Source: Candidatus Neomarinimicrobiota bacterium
GTDB taxonomy: Bacteria > Fidelibacterota > Marinisomatia > Marinisomatales > TCS55
Length of the DNA stretch: 60,418 nt
Direction of reading: 5' to 3'
Assembly (NCBI GenBank): GCA_018651745.1
Contig: JABIDL010000014.1
Location: 1-60,418, forward strand
Part shown: positions 18,048 to 28,014 of the stretch, piece by piece
How positions within the stretch are numbered: position 1 is the stretch's first letter
Layout of the letters: every line of letters starts with the position of its first letter
The notes under the pieces: generated by a model
Database searches by the model: none
What the model saw: the letters and a program-made list of their open reading frames with translations, nothing else
What the model was told of the DNA's origin: nothing
Position numbers and translations under genes: made by a program

Positions 18048-21000
18048 TTACTTGAGTAACACCATCTTTTTCGTGGCATGATATGTTCCGGCAGAAATAG
18101 TATAAAAATACATTCCCGTTGAAACCGGGGATCCGGCATCATTTAGACCATTCCACGATACACTATGGAATCCTGCACTAAGATCTTCGGTAACCAAAGT
18201 CCGAACCTCTTTCCCCATGATGTTAAACACCGTCAAAGTAACTGGAGCTGTTTCGGGTAGATCAAATCGAATTTCCGTAACCGGATTAAACGGATTTGGA
18301 TAATTCTGATGCAATGCATACACCATCGGCAACACCTCTATTTTGAGAGAGGATCCTTCATCTCTAACAGGAATTGAAATTCCTCCCGGACCTGATATCA
18401 TTACTTTGCTCAAAGCAACATCTGTTCCTGCAGAAGCATCGTTAGCCATTGAAATTGGAAGCGTTACAAAAGCACCATCTTTCATATCTAACCCACCACC
18501 ATTCAGGTCAAGCGCCACAACCATATAATTTCCTTCACCATCATCTAAATGCTGTAGCATCATTCCATCTGTAGATGCATTCAAAACAGGACTTCCAAAT
18601 GTCAGTTGATTTGGATCATAAGATACCGTGAATTGGAATCCTCTAGAAATACTTTCATAAGAAACATTCACAGCCAATGCACCACTGGAATGCCCCAAAC
18701 TCACACCGGCTGTAGCTGAAGGATCAAAAGCAATTGTCCTACTTGATGACGTTCCAAAAATGATATCTACTGTCATAACAATATCTTGAATATTGATCAT
18801 CCGATCATCATTAATATCAGCGGCACGGAATTCTTCGTCGCTTGGAGAATCTGTACCCAAAGCGAAGTCAACAATTGTCGGGATATCTACAATATCTACA
18901 TCATTGTCAAAATCAACATCACCAAGTTTGTATGGCTTGGCACAAACCTCTACAGAATACTTTGATTCTAATGTGTCAAAATCGTCTGTATCCCAAATGG
19001 CTTTCACAGCGTAGCAATAGTCTGAATAATTCGCAAGCCCAGTTACAGTGTATGTAGTATCTCCAGGCCCATTATTTCCGATAAGTGTATCGCCTGAAGA
19101 ACGAATTTCATAAATGTTGTAACCTGCAAGACTATCTTCACGACTTGTTCTGTAATTAGCGGAATTTGACGGATGTGTATTTAATACAACTTCCAAATTC
19201 TCTTCGCCATTTGATCCTAGGTAGAGTTCTTTAATCACATCATTGGTCGGGTGTGAAAGCATGGCAAATTCTCCGCTAACTGCTTCATTTCGATTCCCTT
19301 GTGGACGACTAATTGATTCTGACCCAATAATGACAGTTAAGCCACTACTAGACGAAATTAAGGCCTCGTGACTACCTGTTGCAAAAATACCATAACCAGC
19401 ACCCATTTCTGTCCAACCACCTGTAGCATTACCAAAATAAAGTGTACCGTTATAACTATCTTCATCAACACTTACATAAGGACCATCAGTCCCAACATTG
19501 TAAGTCGCAACCAAAAATCCACCTGATTCAATGGTAAAATCATCTATATCAACTTCTATAAAGTCATCGCTAACACCGGGAACCGTATAAGGACCACTCA
19601 ACTCAGTTACACCATCATCTGCGAATACATAGACTTCAATATCATCTGTTGGAGTTCCACCAGTTGATACATGAAAACGAACAGCGGTAACAGTTGCTGG
19701 ATATCCAGATGGGGTAAATAAAGTCCCAAGACCTGCACCTCCCGATGTAGATCCATAACCATTTTCGAATGTTCCATCATGATAAAATACCCAATCACCT
19801 GGCAACGAAGCACCTGGAGTCATCCAGGTAAGATCAACTTCACCATCACCCGGTTCTGCATTTAATGCCGCTGGTTTACCTAAAATAGGAAGAATAGTAA
19901 AATCCTGAACTGTTGCAGCTTCTTGAGCAATAACGGTTACATCCGCTACCTCTCCGTCGAAACCGCTACGAGAAACTGTTACTGTATATGTTCCCGGATC
20001 AAGATCCATAATAGAGTACGCGCCGTCTGTTCCTGTCGTATCCCTTTTGCTTCCTACTGAAACAATCGCGCTGTCCATTGCCGTGGTTCCATCCGGACCG
20101 TAAACTGTTCCACTGATATCGCCGTACATCCAAGTTGGAGTAACTACAACTTCAATAGTATCACTCTTGTAAAAAGGATAATAAAGAGCAGTCACGCCTA
20201 AAGTGTAAGCTACTCCATTGGTGAGTCCTGTGACAATTGTGTTATTCCCTGAAATCGAATCAGCAATAACCGAGTTGTTTGAAATGACCTGATAATGAAG
20301 GAAATCGCCATCGGTAGCTCGAGAAGTAAATGCATCCGCTGTAGGGTCAGAGTCATAAATAATAATATTGTCAATTGCCCAAAACCAAGCCCAAGAATTG
20401 TTATCGTTGTAATGAAACCGAATTTTTACATTGCTAGAATCACCAGCTACAGATGTTAAGTCTACTATTTCGTTGCTCGGGGCTGTAGATGAACCTATAT
20501 CAGCATCCCACGTAAACATATTCGTCCATGTTGTACCACCGTCCGTAGATACATCCACTGCAGCAAAGTCCGAATTATCACCAGTAGTTAGATCATTATA
20601 AAATGTAAGAAATGATAGATAAGGAGTGGCAATAGTAGAAAAATTAAAAGACCCCGTAATGAGTTCTTCATCCATTGCTACATCACTTGGTGCATCATCT
20701 GAATCGCAAATTGCATAGAGTGCATCTCCAAATCCTGAAAGTACTGCATTCGAGTTTGCATGAGGTGATGCCCATGTATATTCGTCATCATTTAGATTTA
20801 CAATAGTCCAATCTGCAGGAATGCCATTATCAAAACTTTCATAATAAACATAATTTGGCGTGCCGGGAACTGTCCATGCAAGAAACGCCGCTTCGTCCAA
20901 AGCTGTTCCTCGGATATTCGTTGGTGGGTTGGCAACAAACGCTTCTGGCGTAGCACATAGAGTTTCTGAAACGTCTGACTCTCCTCCCGTATAATTGGCT

Positions 21001-22307
21001 ACGACGTAATAACAATATTCTGCATCATTCGTCAGGTTCTCATGAATATAGGCAGTTGTATCTACAACTGAGTCAACCACTGTACCGACGCTATTATAAA
21101 TGATATAATTCTGTAGATCCCCGCAACCATCAATAACCTCTCGGGAATTGTAATTCATATTTGGTGTTGATTCTTGTTCAAATTCCTTGATTCCCATTAA
21201 ATAATCTGAGATATCAAGATTCTGTGACATTGCCTGCTTATAAGTAAAAATCTCATTATCAGAATAAGGGATATCATTAGAAATTGCTTCGGCTCGATGT
21301 ACTCCTCGTGAATCTCCAATGCTCCAGTGAATTTCTAAACTAGGTGGATTTGCATCATTCCATCCATCAAGATAAACATGATATGTACCAGAGGCATCTC
21401 TATCTACAATGCCCATTGCAAAATATCCTTGTTGAATAGCTGCTGCTAAATCCGTATTAGCACTATTGATTAGCACATTAGAATATTGCCCCGGTGAAAA
21501 AGTTGCCGATTCTGACTGGTATAAATAGGATTCAGTAGCAGTGATCCCCGTGTTAATATCTGCATGCAATGCACCTGCATCTCCGGACAAGGGATCAACC
21601 GATATTGGAGTAACATTCCAGTATGGCCAATTGGTTGCATTCACATAATAATTAAAAATGATTGTATCAACAGATACAAAAGGAACCATTCCCGCGAGAT
21701 CAAAACGGATCCAACCGGATTGACGGCTTGTTGAACTTCCGGCATCTGCTTTGATAGCACTCGTTTCTGTAAAACCCGCATTAGTGGCCGAGCCGGTGTG
21801 ATAATCTGCAGAACCCGGCGATGCAGGAAATGGGTTTTCGGAAGAAGCATCAATCGGTTTATTCCAGCTCAAAAAGTTTCTAGCATCCCCGGCAATTAAA
21901 GAAAAACCGGTAGGAACACATAAATTATCTACCGAAGGAAGATCAACATTGAAATTGACGGTGTCAAATGCAGCTGGATTGAAACTGTTTCCGGATGGAT
22001 CAACAGCTTCAAGTTTAAGTTGATATGTTCCTTCGTAAAGATTTGATATGGGAACAGGTCCTACGGCAGTAACACTTGAATTATAATATCCATTTAAATA
22101 CACTTTAAGATATCCATCACAATCAAGACAGCCAACGGAATCAATATCAAAAAAGCTAGCAAGGGTAAATGTGACGTCAATTGAGTCCGTCATGACTGTC
22201 ACTCCTTCAGTAGGAAATGTAATCTGAACAACCTCGTCCCGATTAGTCTGACCTACAACAATTGCTAAAAGGGTAATAAAAAATGTAATCTGTTTAATAT
22301 TTCTCAT
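18048..22307 (-). CDS. Giant multidomain secreted protein with type IX sorting domain
   Basis: 1419 residues from the ATG at 22305-22307, which has a GAGGAAAA site and starts a signal peptide (RNIKQITFFITLLAIVVGQ). Modules seen, in order: Ig-like (about 20-125); a DNRLRE-like beta-sandwich (about 165-330) interleaved with fibronectin-III-like segments; a cleaved-adhesin/MAM-like module (about 485-650, from YYESFDNGIPADW); a carboxypeptidase-regulatory-like domain (about 727-800, GTVYGPDGTTAMDSA); FN3 segments; a dockerin-like pair of EF-hand loops (about 1126-1180, GDVDFDNDVDIVDI and ADINDDRMINIQDI); a cohesin-like domain (about 1190-1325); and a Por/T9SS type A sorting domain (QNYPNPFNPVTEIRF to the end). 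Probably surface-bound or released; no catalytic domain is recognised. A longer frame to 22391 adds a polar leader without support. Confidence 0.85.
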   Translation of the reverse strand: MRNIKQITFFITLLAIVVGQTNRDEVVQITFPTEGVTVMTDSIDVTFTLASFFDIDSVGCLDCDGYLKVYLNGYYNSSVTAVGPVPISNLYEGTYQLKLEAVDPSGNSFNPAAFDTVNFNVDLPSVDNLCVPTGFSLIAGDARNFLSWNKPIDASSENPFPASPGSADYHTGSATNAGFTETSAIKADAGSSTSRQSGWIRFDLAGMVPFVSVDTIIFNYYVNATNWPYWNVTPISVDPLSGDAGALHADINTGITATESYLYQSESATFSPGQYSNVLINSANTDLAAAIQQGYFAMGIVDRDASGTYHVYLDGWNDANPPSLEIHWSIGDSRGVHRAEAISNDIPYSDNEIFTYKQAMSQNLDISDYLMGIKEFEQESTPNMNYNSREVIDGCGDLQNYIIYNSVGTVVDSVVDTTAYIHENLTNDAEYCYYVVANYTGGESDVSETLCATPEAFVANPPTNIRGTALDEAAFLAWTVPGTPNYVYYESFDNGIPADWTIVNLNDDEYTWASPHANSNAVLSGFGDALYAICDSDDAPSDVAMDEELITGSFNFSTIATPYLSFLTFYNDLTTGDNSDFAAVDVSTDGGTTWTNMFTWDADIGSSTAPSNEIVDLTSVAGDSSNVKIRFHYNDNNSWAWFWAIDNIIIYDSDPTADAFTSRATDGDFLHYQVISNNSVIADSISGNNTIVTGLTNGVAYTLGVTALYYPFYKSDTIEVVVTPTWMYGDISGTVYGPDGTTAMDSAIVSVGSKRDTTGTDGAYSIMDLDPGTYTVTVSRSGFDGEVADVTVIAQEAATVQDFTILPILGKPAALNAEPGDGEVDLTWMTPGASLPGDWVFYHDGTFENGYGSTSGGAGLGTLFTPSGYPATVTAVRFHVSTGGTPTDDIEVYVFADDGVTELSGPYTVPGVSDDFIEVDIDDFTIESGGFLVATYNVGTDGPYVSVDEDSYNGTLYFGNATGGWTEMGAGYGIFATGSHEALISSSSGLTVIIGSESISRPQGNRNEAVSGEFAMLSHPTNDVIKELYLGSNGEENLEVVLNTHPSNSANYRTSREDSLAGYNIYEIRSSGDTLIGNNGPGDTTYTVTGLANYSDYCYAVKAIWDTDDFDTLESKYSVEVCAKPYKLGDVDFDNDVDIVDIPTIVDFALGTDSPSDEEFRAADINDDRMINIQDIVMTVDIIFGTSSSRTIAFDPSATAGVSLGHSSGALAVNVSYESISRGFQFTVSYDPNQLTFGSPVLNASTDGMMLQHLDDGEGNYMVVALDLNGGGLDMKDGAFVTLPISMANDASAGTDVALSKVMISGPGGISIPVRDEGSSLKIEVLPMVYALHQNYPNPFNPVTEIRFDLPETAPVTLTVFNIMGKEVRTLVTEDLSAGFHSVSWNGLNDAGSPVSTGMYFYTISAGTYHATKKMVLLK

Positions 22308-22484
22308 GGTACCATTTTCCTCATTAATTTGTTTATGGGTATTCTTTTCCTCAATCGTTAGAGGTAACAAGCGACGGAATTTACTTTTCAATGCGACTTA
22401 TCCAAAAGCTTTTACGCTTTTCAAATTCCTCGTGAAACCGGCAGTTGTAGAGGCAAGAAAATAGTATCCAATTTTAAATTTATA

Positions 22485-22500
22485 TGTGATTTCAATCACA
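22485..22500. promoter_or_regulatory. CRP/FNR-type palindrome upstream of giant T9SS gene
   Basis: TGTGATTTCAATCACA matches the E. coli CRP core TGTGA-N6-TCACA exactly and is symmetric over 7 bp each side. It sits 178 bp upstream of the giant protein start and 55 bp after the M1 peptidase stop, in a 247 bp intergenic gap. On the minus strand it is followed by AT-rich sequence with TATAAAT and GATACTAT stretches that could be promoter elements. No cognate regulator is in the window. Confidence 0.45.
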
Positions 22501-22554
22501 GGAAACAATAAAAAAAGATTGGCTATAATAAAGAAAAATCCTTCAATATATTTT

Positions 22555-25512
22555 TTAAATCCCCTTCGAAAAACTAAATAACCACTTATCTGACCTAAAC
22601 TGATAACCATTTTTCTCACTGCTAATATCTTTTACCATTAACGGTACATCAATCCTGATTGTAAATTCTTTTCCAAAAATAGATTTTTTCATTCTCATAC
22701 CTAAACCTGCATCTAATAAATAGTCGCCTTTAAACCCACCATCCCCTTGGGTAAACTTGCTCCCCCAAATCCATCCATCATCTATAAAAGCGGCTAATTC
22801 AATATTGATTACTTTCAATCCAGGATTGAAAAATAGTTCAAATGAATTCGTGATAACAGATTCAGAACCCACAAGATTTTCACCATAATATCCTCGTAGA
22901 TTTGCGTCACCCGGTAAGTGATAATGACCTCTCAACTGAGTATTCCCGTAAAAAGAAGTTGCATCACGTAAAAATGGTTTCCTGTACAAATCACCCGATC
23001 CAGCACCCTCGATTGTATATCGTTCCTGAGAAGGCACCCCTGTTTCGCTGGAAATGTGCCCCACAATAATTCTATTTCTAAAACCAAATTTTCCACTACT
23101 ATAGTCTACTGATGCTATGGCATTAAAACGTGTAAAAGACCAATCAGAAATAGAGCCGGGCGTCGTGGATACATCCACATTGATATTTACTAATTCCTGA
23201 ACTGAAAAATTGTATCTACTAAATAAAACAACAACCTGGCCAACATCAAAAAGATTGGTACGCATCGTGTCTATTGCATGAGTTACATAAAATCCGATAG
23301 ACGCATCATGCGTAAGAAAATCTGCAAATGCTTCGTTTAAGTGATTTTTCATTTCCAATCCATAACCGCTGACACCGCCAAAATCAAAAGCGTGCAAAGA
23401 CGATGAAAATCCCGCAAAACTGTGGACCAGTTTTCTGTCGACATTCCAAGACCAATATACGTGATTCGATTTAGAGGCATAATGCAAACCCGTCTGAAGA
23501 TATTCCCAGTATCCGTACTTTCTCTTCATGCGAAATCCGGGAATGTATCCATCAAGTTCATGGTAGGATAATGTTGGGGTCCATCGCCCGTAAAAGGAGT
23601 CTCTAGGATTATATCCTGTATTGATCCAGTCGAACTGCCATTCGCGGGGCATGCGCCCGCTGTAGTTATTGCGGCGGTCAACATCAATGGTCATTCCATC
23701 CGGATCAAGTACGATAGATTTTGGATCACGTTGTACGTTAAATAAAAATGTATCATCCTTGCGCCATTGATGATTTATCCACCACAATCGTTTTGCAGAT
23801 CCATCAGCAAATGTAATTTCTAAAAGTTGAGGCATTTCCCGCGTTCCGTGCTTAACGATATTGAGATCGACTTTCCAAGAACCATCAGACTGCTTTGTTT
23901 TACTCCATGAATCAATTCCGTAGTCAAGGATGCGTGTGTTGTGCAGCCACGGATTAAAAAACCAATCCAGCTTTTCTCCGGAAATGTTTTCCACAGATGA
24001 AATAAACCGTTCTTCATTTACATGCTTCAGATGCCACCGATCAAAATATTCCTGCATAGAAGCATAAAACAGAGAATCCCCTAATACATAATTGAGTTCT
24101 ACCAGCATGAGTCCGGGTTTGGTGTAGGCATTGTAGCGATAGGATCCGCCATTGTTGAACATGTAGGATTTTCTGCTGATCGGTTCATCTTTCCCACTGG
24201 TTTGAAATCGAATTGTGGACCACTGAGCCCTATCTAAAAAACTTGTGAATTTCCCATGTTTTTTCTCAAATGATTTATATCGTTTGGATGCATCCAAGTC
24301 AAAACCATGTGCACCATATCTATTTATCATATACTGTCCGGTTTGAAAGGTTGTAAATCCTTCATCCAGCCAAGATTCGGAAACTTCATCGTTCCCCATG
24401 ATTCCGTAAAACCAAATATGCCCAATCTCATGTACGATCAAACTCTCACTTTCACTGCCATTCATAACCAGCATTGGATATTCCATGCCTCCACCCTTGA
24501 GCCTATCGGTCGTTGTCACCTGCGGATAGGGATACATACCAAATTTTGTACTTAGCCATTCCAAGGCTCGTTCCGATCTTGCCGTCACTTTTTTCGTCCA
24601 CTTTTTGCCATTTTTCTCATTAAACAAAACATGAACATCAATTCCATTCCAAGCACCATGTTCGTATAAAAAGTTGGGTGAAGTTATCCAAGCGAAATCG
24701 TGGACTTGTTCTGCGTGAAAGGATACGGTTCTCCGTGCTGCTGAATCAATATCCACTTTGTTTTCCTGATATTTTTCGAGCCAATCTTCAAAATCTGCGG
24801 ACGTATCAACGGCAACGTTCTGCCAACCCGGATCTCCATCTGTCACTATTCCCGTCGCGCCAACTGTGTACCACGCCGGAACATCAAGGGTAACATCAAA
24901 CGTACCGAATTCACCGTAGAACTCTCCTTCTGCATGAAACGGAATATTATGCCAGCCATTTTCATCATAGACAACCACTTTGGGATACCATTGCGCAAAG
25001 TTGTACTGTTCATCAACTCTTCCGGCGCGTTCTACTTGTTCACCCACATGGTGCACCCAATCAAATTCCATTGTCAGCGTTTCTCCGGGTTTCAGCGGTT
25101 TAGATAAAGATGATGATAAAATTGTATCATCCATTTGAAAAGTGTCCGACAAGGTTGTCCCTTCCAACATGATAGAAAAATTGCTGACAACCACCTTGCT
25201 GAAATAGGAATCCATTCCTTCAATAAACTTCGCCGCCCTACCTAACCGTCCAAATTTTTGCAGATATTCACGATGCTTCACCGATCCTTCCTGAAATGCG
25301 TTCGGTAGTAAATGCAGATACATGTTTTGAATATTATCCGGTGAATTATTTGTATAAGTAATGATGGATTTTCCGCCGACTGTGTGCTCATTTATATCGA
25401 GAGAAACATCCATCTTATACTGCACAAACTGCTGCCAATAATCATTAGATGCGTTGAGGAAAGTTGCACTCGTACAACACACAAGCAAAATCCTCATTAA
25501 TAAAGAATTCAT
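22555..25512 (-). CDS. M1-family metallopeptidase fused to an Omp85-like barrel
   Basis: 985 residues from the ATG at 25510-25512, which gives a signal peptide (MNSLLMRILLVCCTSATFLNA); the longer frame overlaps tlpA. Gluzincin signature: GGGMEYP (340-346, the exopeptidase GxMEN-like loop), HEIGH (361-365) and WLDEGF with E384, an exact HExxH-x18-E spacing, so zinc ligands and general base are present. From about 640 to the end the sequence is an outer-membrane beta-barrel: LRGYYGE at 872, AAFIDDGWIWGS, LDAGLGMRMK and FTIRIDVPLMV follow the order of the C-terminal Omp85/surface-antigen (D15) barrel. Probably a surface-exposed or periplasm-facing peptidase anchored by its own barrel. 16 bp after tlpA. 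Confidence 0.85.
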   Translation of the reverse strand: MNSLLMRILLVCCTSATFLNASNDYWQQFVQYKMDVSLDINEHTVGGKSIITYTNNSPDNIQNMYLHLLPNAFQEGSVKHREYLQKFGRLGRAAKFIEGMDSYFSKVVVSNFSIMLEGTTLSDTFQMDDTILSSSLSKPLKPGETLTMEFDWVHHVGEQVERAGRVDEQYNFAQWYPKVVVYDENGWHNIPFHAEGEFYGEFGTFDVTLDVPAWYTVGATGIVTDGDPGWQNVAVDTSADFEDWLEKYQENKVDIDSAARRTVSFHAEQVHDFAWITSPNFLYEHGAWNGIDVHVLFNEKNGKKWTKKVTARSERALEWLSTKFGMYPYPQVTTTDRLKGGGMEYPMLVMNGSESESLIVHEIGHIWFYGIMGNDEVSESWLDEGFTTFQTGQYMINRYGAHGFDLDASKRYKSFEKKHGKFTSFLDRAQWSTIRFQTSGKDEPISRKSYMFNNGGSYRYNAYTKPGLMLVELNYVLGDSLFYASMQEYFDRWHLKHVNEERFISSVENISGEKLDWFFNPWLHNTRILDYGIDSWSKTKQSDGSWKVDLNIVKHGTREMPQLLEITFADGSAKRLWWINHQWRKDDTFLFNVQRDPKSIVLDPDGMTIDVDRRNNYSGRMPREWQFDWINTGYNPRDSFYGRWTPTLSYHELDGYIPGFRMKRKYGYWEYLQTGLHYASKSNHVYWSWNVDRKLVHSFAGFSSSLHAFDFGGVSGYGLEMKNHLNEAFADFLTHDASIGFYVTHAIDTMRTNLFDVGQVVVLFSRYNFSVQELVNINVDVSTTPGSISDWSFTRFNAIASVDYSSGKFGFRNRIIVGHISSETGVPSQERYTIEGAGSGDLYRKPFLRDATSFYGNTQLRGHYHLPGDANLRGYYGENLVGSESVITNSFELFFNPGLKVINIELAAFIDDGWIWGSKFTQGDGGFKGDYLLDAGLGMRMKKSIFGKEFTIRIDVPLMVKDISSEKNGYQFRSDKWLFSFSKGI

Positions 25513-25528
25513 TTTGTTTATAATAGAA

Positions 25529-26095
25529 TTATAAATAGGGTATAATATCTTTAAGGAATTCTTGGTGAGTTCTGGGTCCAATATACCCCTTGACGATATA
25601 TCCTTCTCTATCAATCAAGAATGTGGTTGGAACTGCATAAATTTGTTGTCCGACAGCTTTACCAACCATGCCTGAAACTTGTTGGGTTTCATTCCCTGTA
25701 ATATCAGATAGTACAAGGTATTCCATATTCCAATCATTGGCGAATGTTGCAATGTCATTCGCCGATCCAGAGGTCAAGGTAACTCCTACAATTTCAAGCC
25801 CATCTTTTCTATGATCTTTATATAATTTATTGAAATCAGGAATTTCTATTTTGCAAGGACCGCACCACGTTCCCCAAAAATTCAGAAGAACAACTTTACC
25901 TAACAGATCTTGCATTTTTACCAAATCCCTGGTAACGCTATTTAACAAAGTAAAATCGGGCGCTAAAACTGATCCCTCAGGACGCGGTGGATAAGAGTCT
26001 ATTTTTGATGTATTTACTTGGGGCTTTTCTTCTTTTTGGCTGCAAGCCGGCGTAATCAATAATAGAAACATTAACCCTACTAAAAGGTATTTCAT
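25529..26095 (-). CDS. TlpA/ResA-like thioredoxin lipoprotein
   Basis: 188 residues. Lipoprotein signal peptide with lipobox ending TPAC (Cys18), a short linker, then an AhpC/TSA-Redoxin-type thioredoxin fold with LNFWGTWCGPCKIEIP (active-site CxxC at about 81-84) and the cis-Pro segment VPTTFLIDREG. Such proteins keep periplasmic cysteines reduced for cytochrome c maturation or metal-centre assembly. Overlaps the upstream dsbD gene by 4 bp, so the natural electron donor is probably that DsbD. Anchored in the inner or outer membrane, facing the periplasm. Confidence 0.9.
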   Translation of the reverse strand: MKYLLVGLMFLLLITPACSQKEEKPQVNTSKIDSYPPRPEGSVLAPDFTLLNSVTRDLVKMQDLLGKVVLLNFWGTWCGPCKIEIPDFNKLYKDHRKDGLEIVGVTLTSGSANDIATFANDWNMEYLVLSDITGNETQQVSGMVGKAVGQQIYAVPTTFLIDREGYIVKGYIGPRTHQEFLKDIIPYL

Positions 26096-27978
26096 TGGGA
26101 AAGTCCTTTATCTAAAAATGCGAGAAAATCATCTATATTTCGTGACATTCCCGGAAAACGACCAAGCACCTTATCTTCTGGGCTCAGTATCACATAAAAA
26201 GGTAAGGCAGCTGTACCAAACCTGTCAATTTCATATTGCTGATGTTCTCGGTAATTCGGTCCGCCATCGGTATATAATTGTACTAAAATCATTTTTTCAA
26301 ACCGTTCTAAAACTTCTTTCTCAGGAAAAATATTTGTTTCCATCCAACGGCAATTGGTACAGGTGTAACCCGTAAAGTCCACAAAAACAGGTTTTCCGGT
26401 TTTTTGAGCCACGGCCAAGCCATCTTCCAATTCGGTATACCATTCCAGATTATGAACCGCTGAAAAACCGTTTTCATTACCTCCGGAAGCAACACTCGCC
26501 TCCAGTGGAGGTGGTAAATAAGAATTTATCAATCCATGGATTTTTTGTCCGAATAAGCCGGTGCCTAAATACAAAGCAAAAGTAATAAATATAAAACTTA
26601 AAATCATTCTCGGCACACCAATCGTTTCCAATTTTGAATCGTGAGGAAGACGAATTTTTCCCAGTAAATATATTCCTGTGAAAAGCATCAAAATTGCCCA
26701 GGAAGCAAGTACCATTTTATGTGTAAAAAATCCCCAACCCCAAACGAGATCCATATTGCTAAGGAATTTAAATGCAGCAGCTAATTCCAAAAATCCCATC
26801 ACAACTTTCACTGCATTTAACCAAGAGCCCGATTGTGGCATTTTTGCAAGGTATTGCGGAAAAAGTGCTAAAAAGAAAAAAGGTAATGCAAAAGCACCGC
26901 TAAAAACTATCATCCCAATTCCAGGCCAAAACCACTGCCCTTGAGCTGCAGCGACAAGAAGCAACCCAACAAACTGAACTGTACAAGTAAAAGAAGTGAG
27001 CGTAAATGTAACTGCCATAAACAAGGTGCCTACATAGCCTCCACGCCCTTCCTGCTTTAGAGTGAATTGGCTAAAACTTTGGGGAAGTTGAATTTCGTAC
27101 ATCCCGAAAAGAGACAATGCAAAATATATAAATAACGATGCGATGAAAAAATTAACCCATGGATTTGCTGCCAATTGATTGGCACCGGATGCACCTAGCG
27201 TAAATGCCAATATTAATCCGAGCAATGTAAATGTTCCCATAATACCAAGAGTATAAACCGTCGCCTGCTTGATTGGACTTTCCCCTTCCATTTCTCCTTG
27301 CTTTGTAAAAAAGGAAACTGTTATGGGAATCATTGGAAAAACGCAGGGAGTTAATAAAGCTAAAAAACCCATCGAAAGCGCCAATAAAATAAATGGAAAA
27401 AATCCTGCTTCAATAGCCGCATCTAAATCAATGTTTCCACTCTGGTCTATTGTGGTGGAGCTAGCGAGAAAAATCCTATCATTCCGAGCTGGACCTTCTT
27501 CAACCTGAATTGTAACAGGAATGTGTACTTCTTTTGGAGGGTAGCACACCGAAGCATTACAAACTTGATACATTACCGTAACAGTTACAGTCAATTCGCC
27601 TTGCGCAAGTTCTTCTTTTAGTAGAATTGGAACCGTGAATTCTACATTCCCTCTATGGAACCGGGTTTCCATTTCAAACCCATCGTCCCATTCTAAAATT
27701 GGTGCAGGTTCAATCACTCTTCCTTTGGTTTCGATTCCGTCGCCCGAAGTGGAAATTCTAGACGCGATGGGCCCATCCGGAACATCATAAAGTGCATAAA
27801 TATGCCATTCATCATCCATTTTTGCTTGGACGGAAATATTAACAACCTCGCCGGCACGTGCAGGGTCTTTTACATCAGCTGAAACCGAAACAGGATCCTG
27901 GAATTGAGCCAGAATAACTGCCGGGATTAAAAGTATCAAACCCGATATAATTTTGAGTTTTTGTTGGTTATTCCACAT
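26092..27978 (-). CDS. dsbD: Thiol:disulfide interchange protein DsbD
   Basis: 628 residues from the ATG at 27976-27978; a TTG three codons upstream is possible. Signal peptide (to about residue 26), an N-terminal DsbD-alpha domain with the cysteine pair in YQVCNASVCYPP (about 140-150), a DsbD-beta membrane domain with about eight helices and the conserved LTPCVFPMIPITV and FTCTVQFVG cysteines, and a C-terminal thioredoxin domain with GYTCTNCRWME. It passes electrons from cytoplasmic thioredoxin across the membrane to periplasmic partners. The coupled TlpA-like lipoprotein (4 bp overlap) is the likely acceptor. The patatin gene ends 36 bp upstream, so it may be part of the pyrF operon. Confidence 0.94.
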   Translation of the reverse strand: MWNNQQKLKIISGLILLIPAVILAQFQDPVSVSADVKDPARAGEVVNISVQAKMDDEWHIYALYDVPDGPIASRISTSGDGIETKGRVIEPAPILEWDDGFEMETRFHRGNVEFTVPILLKEELAQGELTVTVTVMYQVCNASVCYPPKEVHIPVTIQVEEGPARNDRIFLASSTTIDQSGNIDLDAAIEAGFFPFILLALSMGFLALLTPCVFPMIPITVSFFTKQGEMEGESPIKQATVYTLGIMGTFTLLGLILAFTLGASGANQLAANPWVNFFIASLFIYFALSLFGMYEIQLPQSFSQFTLKQEGRGGYVGTLFMAVTFTLTSFTCTVQFVGLLLVAAAQGQWFWPGIGMIVFSGAFALPFFFLALFPQYLAKMPQSGSWLNAVKVVMGFLELAAAFKFLSNMDLVWGWGFFTHKMVLASWAILMLFTGIYLLGKIRLPHDSKLETIGVPRMILSFIFITFALYLGTGLFGQKIHGLINSYLPPPLEASVASGGNENGFSAVHNLEWYTELEDGLAVAQKTGKPVFVDFTGYTCTNCRWMETNIFPEKEVLERFEKMILVQLYTDGGPNYREHQQYEIDRFGTAALPFYVILSPEDKVLGRFPGMSRNIDDFLAFLDKGLSQ

Positions 27979-28014
27979 AGAGATCAATTAAAATATCTTT
28001 TAAATTACCATGAT

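Noticed and set aside
22398-22619. 73-codon minus-strand frame after the M1 peptidase
   Set aside because: It overlaps the peptidase 3' end out of frame, is only hydrophobic AT-rich sequence, and covers the CRP-like site and promoter region.
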